A DNA stretch of 30,058 bases from an uncultured Atopobium sp. (GTDB lineage Bacteria; Actinomycetota; Coriobacteriia; Coriobacteriales; Atopobiaceae): the NCBI GenBank assembly GCA_938036925.1, contig CALHVU010000056.1, positions 1 to 30,058 on the forward strand, in the 5' to 3' direction. Below, piece after piece: positions 7,412-13,588 of this stretch. The notes below the pieces were generated by a model. The model ran no database searches. It saw only the letters and a list, made by a program, of their open reading frames with translations, and had not been told where the DNA came from. Positions within the stretch are counted from its first letter, which is position 1. Each line of letters opens with the position of its first letter. The position numbers were made by a program, and so were the translations under genes.

Positions 7412-8338
7412 CTATCGTCCTAAAGTCCGATCACGCACGTAAGCAAGCAATCGTACAAGCACAACAATACAAAGCCCTGCTGCAAGCACCGTTTCAACAA
7501 TGGCTATTCCGTCGAGCCATTGGAGAGGCTGGCCGAGTTCGGCCAGGTATGCCGACGTCTGCGTACGCGCAACGACACAAATTACAAAGGGAAAGGTAAA
7601 CGCAGCGTGACTAGGAAAAAACGGTTTTGTGAGACACCTAGCACACCATACAAGCGAAGCTACATAAATAAGTGAAGCGATTGCCAGCATAACCAAAAGA
7701 AACGGTACAGACTTTGACGAAATAGATTGAATATATCCCGCAATACAAAGACTTGTTGGAGCTGCATAAATACAAGCGAGTGACTCAGCGGAATCAGGCA
7801 CAGGCCTATATTTAACGTACCGAATGCTTACTACTATAAAAAGCACTACAAGGCAGATAAATCCAAACCAAAATGCAACCGTGCCAACACTTGTTTCAAA
7901 GTTAAACGCCGGCGCTGTAACACTGGCAACAACGATACCTACATACACAATGAACCAGCTAGCGTGCACATTCTCCCAATTAAATTTTGCAATATATCGA
8001 GAAGTAAAGAGAGCTATACACAGTATGTGTAACACAATTCCTGCAAACCAAAATAACTGTGCCGCATCACCAATATCAGCCTTCATATACACCGAAATCA
8101 GCATGACTGCCATTGGATATGTTGCGGCAACTGAAAGTCCAATAGGATCCGAGAGCTCTCGCAATACAACTTTTGTCGACACCATAAATTTGAGGGTATA
8201 GAGAGCTAAAAGAGCAATAGAAAGTATGCCGCAGGCAAGATAAAGGCCCTCGAAAGAATTCTTAAAAAGATTTCCAAGTGCTGCAAAACCTAATGCAACA
8301 CCACAAATAGCAACGGGAACTTTTTGGACATAATTCAT
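7412..8338 (-). CDS. TDT-family (TehA/Mae1-like) membrane transporter
   Basis: A 308-aa integral membrane protein with about 10 hydrophobic helices. The N-terminus VPVAICGVALGFAALGNLF matches the first-helix signature of the tellurite-resistance/dicarboxylate transporter (TDT) family, and the length fits (300-330 aa). Known members move C4-dicarboxylates, act as anion channels of the SLAC1/TehA type, or give tellurite resistance; the substrate here cannot be read. The gene is divergent from the yjdF gene, whose riboswitch leader occupies most of the shared gap. No partner genes are adjacent. Confidence 0.75.
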   Translation of the reverse strand: MNYVQKVPVAICGVALGFAALGNLFKNSFEGLYLACGILSIALLALYTLKFMVSTKVVLRELSDPIGLSVAATYPMAVMLISVYMKADIGDAAQLFWFAGIVLHILCIALFTSRYIAKFNWENVHASWFIVYVGIVVASVTAPAFNFETSVGTVAFWFGFICLVVLFIVVSIRYVKYRPVPDSAESLACIYAAPTSLCIAGYIQSISSKSVPFLLVMLAIASLIYVASLVWCARCLTKPFFPSHAAFTFPFVICVVARTQTSAYLAELGQPLQWLDGIAIVETVLAAGLCIVVLVRLLAYVRDRTLGR

Positions 8339-8386
8339 AAGGACTCTTCTATCTATTTGGGAATCTCTTTTCTAACTCGAACACCT

Positions 8387-8400
8387 ATACAATAGTGTAT
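8387..8400. promoter_or_regulatory. small dyad in the TDT/yjdF divergent region
   Basis: ATACA (8387-8391) and TGTAT (8396-8400) form an inverted repeat with a 4-nt centre, 49 bp upstream of the TDT start. It may be an operator or part of AT-rich promoter DNA. Confidence 0.25.
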
Positions 8401-8496
8401 TTAAATGACCCCTTAAAGCTAAAATTCAATGAGCCTCAACAACGGCTTTCTGTCATAATAAACACCGACGTTATTCCTTACAACAAACGTCCACAA

Positions 8497-8627
8497 AGAT
8501 AAAAACGCAACGTGTACTGGATAAAGTATGCTAGAACCGGTAGGTAGCCCGGTCGTCTCGTTATTACGGGATAAGTAACCTTCCCTCCTTGGGTTGTCCG
8601 TTCTTTGTGTAACCACATACAAGGAGG
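8497..8627 (+). ncRNA. probable yjdF-motif riboswitch (azaaromatic-sensing) with anti-SD expression platform
   Basis: The roughly 130-nt leader precedes a YjdF-family gene, the known partner of the yjdF RNA motif. Visible pairing: an outer helix TAAAAACG (8500-8507) with CGTTATTA (8559-8566, 7 of 8 paired), a small hairpin TACT/AGTA (8515-8518/8525-8528), and a strong hairpin ACCGG (8536-8540) with CCGGT (8549-8553) around TAGGTAGC. Downstream CCTCCTTG (8584-8591) is fully complementary to CAAGGAGG (8620-8627), which contains the Shine-Dalgarno, so ligand binding could control translation. An alternative pairing GGTT (8592-8595)/AACC (8611-8614) lies in the loop. The assignment rests on gene context and structure, not on a covariance-model search. 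Confidence 0.72.
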
Positions 8628-8633
8628 AATTTC

Positions 8634-9050
8634 ATGAATCGATCCAGCGTTACGCTGATTGTTTTATTCGATGCTCCCTTTTGGGTCGGCATCTTTGAAC
8701 GCGTTGAAGACAATAAACTTACGGTGGCAAAAGTTACATTCGGCGCAGAACCAAAAGACTATGAAGTATATGATTTTGTACTCAAGAATTTTTATCGTCT
8801 TAAATTTAGTCCATCATTAGTTATTGAAAATAATCGCACCTTTGAAAATCCCAAACGAAAACAACGCGCTGCGCGCAAACAAATGCAGAAAACGGGTATA
8901 GGCACCAAATCACAACAAGCTCTACAGCTACAACTTGAAGCTAGAAAAGTAGAACTTAAAAATTTCAACAAAGTGCAACAAGCAGTCCTAAAACAACATC
9001 AATTTGAGCTCAAGAAACAAAAACATAAAGAAAAACATCGGGGTCATTAA
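8634..9050 (+). CDS. yjdF: YjdF family protein (DUF2992)
   Basis: A 138-aa protein. The N-terminal half forms a beta-rich domain (SVTLIVLFDAPFWVGIFER, then YEVYDFVLKNFYRLKFSP), characteristic of YjdF/DUF2992. It is followed by a very basic, Gln/Lys-rich helical tail (NPKRKQRAARKQMQKTG to the C-terminus). Its biochemical role is not established; in Bacillus and relatives the family is controlled by a riboswitch for planar azaaromatic compounds, which suggests detoxification or sensing. The AAGGAGG site (8621-8627) lies 6 nt before ATG 8634 and can be masked by the upstream CCTCCTTG. The stop codon overlaps that of the convergent 84-aa gene (9047-9050). Confidence 0.85.
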   Translation: MNRSSVTLIVLFDAPFWVGIFERVEDNKLTVAKVTFGAEPKDYEVYDFVLKNFYRLKFSPSLVIENNRTFENPKRKQRAARKQMQKTGIGTKSQQALQLQLEARKVELKNFNKVQQAVLKQHQFELKKQKHKEKHRGH

Positions 9051-9301
9051 TAGCTCACTTTGCTTTCATGCTTTCCAAGCTTCCCATTCTTTTCAAGCTT
9101 CTTATCAAGCCACCAAATTGGAATTGGAAGAATTTCATCAATAGGTTGAGTGTTGTCCCAGATATCGATATATTCCTTTGTTTCCCTATCGTATAAGAAC
9201 TTGCAATAAACGCGATCGTCAAGGGCTGAAAATTCTCCGCCATAGAATCCGTCATCATACTCAATGTTATGAAAATAAAAGTTGATATAATATGCGCCCA
9301 T
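9047..9301 (-). CDS. 84-aa protein of unknown function
   Basis: I do not recognise this gene. The protein is aromatic-rich (MGAYYINFYFHNIEYDD, then IPIWWLDKKLEK) with no membrane segment or signal peptide. The reading frame opens at TTG 9322, but ATG 9301 is preferred because GAGG (9307-9310) precedes it by 5 nt. It converges on yjdF and overlaps it by 4 nt. Its last 44 bp and its upstream flank recur, fused together, at 6803-6878, so it belongs to a duplicated or mobile segment. Size and context would fit a small immunity-type or accessory protein, but there is no direct evidence. Confidence 0.6.
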   Translation of the reverse strand: MGAYYINFYFHNIEYDDGFYGGEFSALDDRVYCKFLYDRETKEYIDIWDNTQPIDEILPIPIWWLDKKLEKNGKLGKHESKVSY

Positions 9302-9417
9302 TTTTACCTCACTTAGTAGCAAATGCTCTCCAAAAATGCATTCCGTAGTCCATCTGCAAGTATGTGAAAAGAAGGATAAGGTCTAAAACTAATCTAAGTG
9401 GGTGCTGCAATGGACAG
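9053..9417. repeat. full-length unit whose two ends recur at 6803-6878
   Basis: The ends 9053-9096 and 9385-9417 are the parent sequences of the chimeric 76-bp copy. The unit contains nearly all of the 84-aa gene plus its upstream region, and ends within the first codons of the 28-codon ORF at 9410. Confidence 0.75.
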
Positions 9418-9496
9418 TAAAAATAAAACTCCCTATTACACTCAATTTATCGTTAAACATCTAACCGCCCAGAAGAGACAGATTAGAGGTATCTAA
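9410..9496 (+). CDS. 28-codon ORF directly abutting the 271-aa gene
   Basis: ATG 9410 opens a 28-residue frame (MDSKNKTPYYTQF... ending QIRGI) that stops with TAA at 9494-9496, immediately followed by the ATG of the next gene. The stop-start junction suggests translational coupling or a leader peptide. There is no good ribosome binding site before ATG 9410. The first codons, ATG GAC AG(T/A) AAA AA, are also present in the chimeric repeat at 6871, where the frame ends after nine residues (MDRKNLCCC). It may be a real small gene, a leader, or the relic of a gene start. Confidence 0.35.
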   Translation: MDSKNKTPYYTQFIVKHLTAQKRQIRGI

Positions 9497-10312
9497 ATGA
9501 GTGAAGAATCATGGGATGAATCTTGGTTTTTCGATATTGCTAACTTAGAAGACTTCGATGATGAAGTCGATAAAAGCGACTTTGAGGAAATCTTAGAGGA
9601 ATTCCCAAACGCTGCAAATCTACCAGATATGGTGACGATTAAACAACATCGGCCAATTATCACTGGAATAGATTGCCCTTCAAATAATAATTTTATTAGT
9701 AAAAAGGACATTGCTACTACGGACAGCAACGATTTACCTAATCCAATGCCTTTCTCAGGCGATCATTTTACTGTTAATGATTATTTATCAGACGAATATG
9801 CTTCTGCCAAAACTCTTAATGAGGCTATTACAATGCGAGGACAAAAAGCGTTTTTTAAAGCTGTCACTCCAGAAGACTTTACACCTGACTCTAAAAAAAT
9901 TACAAAGCTCGGTATTAGCGAACTTTGGTTTCAATCAACTTGGCATATCTCAGAAGAAAACAGCAGAAACATCGAGGAAGAGCAACTGATTGCCAGTTTA
10001 AAGGAAAACGATGTTTTAGTTTTAGGTCGCGCGCCTCAAGAAACAGATAAAAACCAAAATTGGATTGAAATTAATGATCTAGGTTTTGGATTTTACAAAA
10101 ACGGTCAATTGCTTCCTTTTACACCTGGACACGACTACGAATTAATCATGTTCGAAGACATCATTAAAACATTACAAACAGGTGAGTGGATTGAATGTCT
10201 TGTCCGTAAGTCATTTTGTTATGGAGGTGACGCTGGAGAAGTGCCTGTAGATCCAGATTTTTGTTGGCGAATTTACGTTTGTGAGGTAACTATCTATAAG
10301 GTGCAAGAATAA
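9497..10312 (+). CDS. 271-aa acidic protein of unknown function
   Basis: I do not recognise this gene. The N-terminal 40 residues are strikingly acidic (ESWDESWFFDIANLEDFDD...), and the rest is a soluble mixed alpha/beta protein with two Cys near the C-terminus (ECLVRKSFCYGG, DFCWRIYVCEV). There is no signal peptide or membrane helix. The ATG follows directly on the TAA of a 28-codon ORF, with AGAGG 8 nt upstream. AT-rich codon use and the neighbouring duplicated segment and palindromes suggest an accessory gene. An immunity protein or a suppressor-type acidic protein would be compatible, but nothing in the sequence proves it. Confidence 0.65.
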   Translation: MSEESWDESWFFDIANLEDFDDEVDKSDFEEILEEFPNAANLPDMVTIKQHRPIITGIDCPSNNNFISKKDIATTDSNDLPNPMPFSGDHFTVNDYLSDEYASAKTLNEAITMRGQKAFFKAVTPEDFTPDSKKITKLGISELWFQSTWHISEENSRNIEEEQLIASLKENDVLVLGRAPQETDKNQNWIEINDLGFGFYKNGQLLPFTPGHDYELIMFEDIIKTLQTGEWIECLVRKSFCYGGDAGEVPVDPDFCWRIYVCEVTIYKVQE

Positions 10313-10340
10313 ACTGACCTAGGTCTTCGGGCTTGTAGTA

Positions 10341-10384
10341 CAACGGACGTACCGGCTAACTCTGAATTTTTAGAGTTAGCGTTG
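10341..10384. repeat. bulged hairpin downstream of the 271-aa gene
   Basis: GCTAACTCT (10355-10363) pairs perfectly with AGAGTTAGC (10372-10380) around an 8-nt T-rich loop. CAAC (10341-10344) pairs with GTTG (10381-10384), leaving a 10-nt bulge on one side. No T-run follows on either strand, so a classical terminator is unlikely, though it lies just 43 bp past the gene end. The inner arms resemble those of the terminator at 23738-23772. Confidence 0.5.
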
Positions 10385-10509
10385 TGAAAATTCTGTGGCA
10401 TATTTATTTCCTGGATTATTCTAATTAAATTCGGTGTCATAAGAATTCCCAGCGTCGACGAAAGGCGGGTATTTCTCCGTCACTATAACGACTCGGCACA
10501 CTCTAGGCA

Positions 10510-10546
10510 TACCGTCCCCCAAGGCTTCGACTCCTAGGGGACGGTA
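10510..10546. repeat. REP-like palindrome TACCGTCCCC...GGGGACGGTA
   Basis: TACCGTCCCC (10510-10519) and GGGGACGGTA (10537-10546) are perfect 10-bp arms. AGG (10522-10524)/CCT (10533-10535) extend the stem inside, leaving a short loop containing CTTCGA. No T-run follows. The GGGGACGGT/ACCGTCCCC motif resembles repeated hairpins mobilised by REP-associated (Y1) transposases in Actinobacteria and Clostridia; this is an inference from motif memory, as only one copy is visible here. Confidence 0.5.
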
Positions 10547-10629
10547 CGTTAAATCCTGCAGCGATTCAAACTTTGCTTCTGAAAACTGGCGAGATTTTTT
10601 AGACGTATGTCTAGTTACAATATACGCAT

Positions 10630-13464
10630 CTAGCTGAGCTGATATTTTTTACGTCTTCGTTCCAGAGCCTCGCGACCACCCTCAAGGATACGACAGGCAT
10701 GCTCCTGGATGCTGCACTGATCTAAGTAATACTCACTCCGTTCTTTATTCTGTACATTGTTTTCAATCGAACCACTTCTATATTCAAATTTGGCCAATCT
10801 ATTTTTATTGCCAGCTCCATGTTGGTTGGCAACAATCAACTCTTCCGCATCTGCTCCTAAGGCAATATTTGCATTGTGAGTCACAATGATAATCTGGCGC
10901 CTACATTTGGCTTCTTTAATAAAGCTGCGTAGGTTCGTATAGATAGACTGGTTGTCAAGATCATCTTCCGGCTGGTCTATCAAAATAGGACAGGTGCCCT
11001 TTTCTAGTTCAACAATAAGCTCTAATAAAACAAGCCCCTTCTTACCTGGTGACATTTGTTTCAAATCGTCACCCTCATTTTTTACTACATAATGGATGTT
11101 ATACCAATCACCAGATAAGGCGCTGACTAAGTCACGATCATTAACGCCTTGCCGTAGCTTAATCGCCTTGGTAGAAGCGGGATTTACTACTGCATCCCAA
11201 ATCTGCGTCAACAACTTTTCTCTACCATTATTCAACTCATTCGAGTCTGGATTCTGAAGGTCAAAGTTAGTTTCTTTCCTGAATCCACCTAGACTTCTAA
11301 AGTCAATAAGAGCACGAAGTCTTTCGATGAAATCATTGAGCTTCCAGATTGGTTCGGCAGAAAACTCCAACTCTTCAGATAGTCCGTTTGTACCGGCTTT
11401 GACCGCATCACAATAATTCTCATATGCCTGACTTCTCGAGTCGTGAGCAGACAAAATGGCATTGCGTGACTGATCTTGCTCTTTTTGGAGTGCTTCGATA
11501 CGGCTTTCTCTTTCCTGCGCTGCTTTTAAACGCTCCCTTTCCTTTGCAAGCCTATCTGCCGTCTTCTTTAGTAGTTCATTCTGCTCAACTTTAGGTCGGA
11601 GAATTTCAATTTTTTCTTTTAACTCCATACCCTCTCTGATAGTCTCCTGCAGCTTGACATTAATGGTAGTTTTAATTTGCGTAAGCTCTTGTTCCCACAT
11701 AGGTTGAATAGCTAAGTTGATTTTATCGATTAGCGGTTGGATCTGATTTGTGATACTCGGCGTAAGTTGAGCTAAATGAGAGCCGTCAATATAGAAATTA
11801 TCGATTGAGAGTATTGGCGTGGGCAATTCAGTTAGGCCACTAATATCATCTTTGAGCCGCTTCGCTTCATCACGTTTCTTTTCAATTTCGATTAATAGCT
11901 GGGCATATTCCTCTAATTCTTCCGGCGTAACGGACGAGGTTGCCATTAGCTGATTTACTTGCTCTTCGAGGTCGTGCGCCGTTTTTTCAAATTGAGCTGA
12001 AGTACCCTCATTTAGACGCTCTTGCACCAAACGTTCAATATTTTCTTTTGTTTCAAAATATTTTTTGATGTCTGCACTGACAGCATTATTGATGTTTGCC
12101 AGTTGTGATTTTAGCGTATTGTAGCTTTCTTCAATTTTCTGATTTTGGCGAAGTACATCACCAATGAGCCTACTTGCGCCTTCATTTAATTCTGAGTTAT
12201 CTACAGTACGGTTGAGATATGTTTGAGGTAAGTAGATTATCTGTCGTGCTTCGTCGCTCAGACCATCTTTCCAAGTAACTGTAGAATTTGCTAGCATCTG
12301 CAGCGGCTCTAAAGATGAGCGTTTTTCCTGCTCTGCTGCATAGGTCGGATTAATTGCATGAGCAAGCTGACGTATAAGAAGTGATTTACCTGTAGATCTG
12401 CCGCCAATTATGCAGGTCAGTCCCTCATTGAATACAACTTTACTGCCTTTATAGTCTTCGCCATTAAGCGTTATTGACTCAATTATTCGATGCGGGTCAG
12501 GAGCTGATGGGATGTCTTTACCGATGTACACCCTATCCTTAGGCTCGCACAGCACCTGTAATAAGCCCTCAAACGAAGTGTCGGCCTTTATCCAGCAATA
12601 GCGACGTTCAGAAGGCTCAAACATGCGATCAAAACTATGAGCATCCGATCCCCAAATACAAGGCTTAATGGAGCCAAACTCTTTAATTCGATCTTCTTCT
12701 TCGCCTTCTGCAAGTGCCCACTTGCGGGTTGCCTCATTCGATGTGAGATAGAAGTTGGACTGGTAATAGATACTCTTTCTTCTAAGGTAATCTCTTCCAT
12801 TCCATGGCACCTCTGCGAGATTCTCATCTACCGCAGTGGCAACTGCATACGAATCTTTAAAGTCATCACATGACTCCAGTAATTTGTGGACTTCCTCATA
12901 GCTGATAGAAGCATGCTTTAGCCCAAGAGAATAGTCGTCTCCCTTTCCACCATTATCCTCTCTGATAGTCTTTCCTATTTTTTCGATTCCCTCATGAGTG
13001 AGTGGCTGCACACCTGGACTCACCTTAACCGTTAACTGATGCAAAAAGCTTTGTTCTATTGTTGTTGGATCAATTTCGTTGGAAAACAAGACATGGATAT
13101 CAATATTCTTTCTCCCTGAGTTCGTGCCTTCAATAAACGTATCGTGGCGTAACTCGATATTGGGAAACACAAAAATCTCTTTAATTCGATGTCGCATGTC
13201 CTCATCGGGAAAGAGCTCAGCAAGCTTTTCGTCATTATCGAGATAGTTATTTTTTAAGCACTTGTAACCGTCAATGGAAAAGTAATCCGTTATACCGATT
13301 GCATAAACATCTTTTTCCAGAGCCTTTGAGAATAAAACTTGAACGTATCTATCAAAATCTTTAGGTTCCTCAGCGTTGCATCCAAATTTATTGTTAAGAA
13401 TCGAGTACGGAGTATGTACATGAAAATCCCACTTGCGCCAAATTGATCCATACGGACTGTTCAT
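10630..13464 (-). CDS. PHP-domain/SMC-like ATPase (TrlF-type)
   Basis: A 944-aa protein with two parts. Residues 1-310 are a PHP-type phosphoesterase: WDFHVHTP (His15/His17), GITDY (57-61), NIELR (Glu104), DIHVLF (His124), GSDAHS (272-277), all expected metal ligands. Residues 330-944 are an ABC/SMC-like ATPase: Walker A GGRSTGKS (354-361), a long coiled-coil insertion (about 440-690), a signature-like MSPGKKG (804 on), Walker B ILIDQPEDD (Asp830) and an H-loop VTHN (His863). Such PHP-AAA fusions (TrlF family) occur in mobile and defence neighbourhoods; an ATP-gated nuclease or phosphodiesterase is inferred. It is third in line after the methyltransferase and helicase genes, 124 bp from the latter. 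Confidence 0.85.
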   Translation of the reverse strand: MNSPYGSIWRKWDFHVHTPYSILNNKFGCNAEEPKDFDRYVQVLFSKALEKDVYAIGITDYFSIDGYKCLKNNYLDNDEKLAELFPDEDMRHRIKEIFVFPNIELRHDTFIEGTNSGRKNIDIHVLFSNEIDPTTIEQSFLHQLTVKVSPGVQPLTHEGIEKIGKTIREDNGGKGDDYSLGLKHASISYEEVHKLLESCDDFKDSYAVATAVDENLAEVPWNGRDYLRRKSIYYQSNFYLTSNEATRKWALAEGEEEDRIKEFGSIKPCIWGSDAHSFDRMFEPSERRYCWIKADTSFEGLLQVLCEPKDRVYIGKDIPSAPDPHRIIESITLNGEDYKGSKVVFNEGLTCIIGGRSTGKSLLIRQLAHAINPTYAAEQEKRSSLEPLQMLANSTVTWKDGLSDEARQIIYLPQTYLNRTVDNSELNEGASRLIGDVLRQNQKIEESYNTLKSQLANINNAVSADIKKYFETKENIERLVQERLNEGTSAQFEKTAHDLEEQVNQLMATSSVTPEELEEYAQLLIEIEKKRDEAKRLKDDISGLTELPTPILSIDNFYIDGSHLAQLTPSITNQIQPLIDKINLAIQPMWEQELTQIKTTINVKLQETIREGMELKEKIEILRPKVEQNELLKKTADRLAKERERLKAAQERESRIEALQKEQDQSRNAILSAHDSRSQAYENYCDAVKAGTNGLSEELEFSAEPIWKLNDFIERLRALIDFRSLGGFRKETNFDLQNPDSNELNNGREKLLTQIWDAVVNPASTKAIKLRQGVNDRDLVSALSGDWYNIHYVVKNEGDDLKQMSPGKKGLVLLELIVELEKGTCPILIDQPEDDLDNQSIYTNLRSFIKEAKCRRQIIIVTHNANIALGADAEELIVANQHGAGNKNRLAKFEYRSGSIENNVQNKERSEYYLDQCSIQEHACRILEGGREALERRRKKYQLS

Positions 13465-13588
13465 ATTCCTCGCCCCTGTTCCATGAGATTATCTTTCTTA
13501 CTTCTTCATATTTTCAGCCTGCTCAAATACTTTCTAAAGCAAGCACATAAGCCCTCTAACGACTAAAAGTTCCATAGAACGGTTGCGT

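Larger units (their letters stand above)
10313..10629. other. 317-bp intergenic stretch with palindromes and no gene
   Basis: There is no credible reading frame here. The stretch separates the plus-strand 271-aa gene from the minus-strand defence module. It holds a bulged hairpin (10341-10384), a strong GC-rich palindrome (10510-10546) and a small dyad TAGAC-GTAT-GTCTA (10600-10613). It is locally richer in G and C than its neighbours. Confidence 0.6.

Noticed and set aside
7363..7599. Plus-strand 78-codon frame across the 3' end of the TDT gene
   Set aside because: Most of it is antisense to the transporter's C-terminus, no ribosome binding site precedes it, and its composition is not protein-like.
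10341..10384. attC (integron) site suggested by the bulged hairpin
   Set aside because: The required RYYYAAC and GTTRRRY core boxes are not present, and no integrase gene is in the window.
10520..10546. tRNA T-arm-like CTTCGACTCC, possible tRNA-end attachment site
   Set aside because: No acceptor stem, CCA or remaining cloverleaf can be paired, and the bases sit in the loop of a better explained palindrome.
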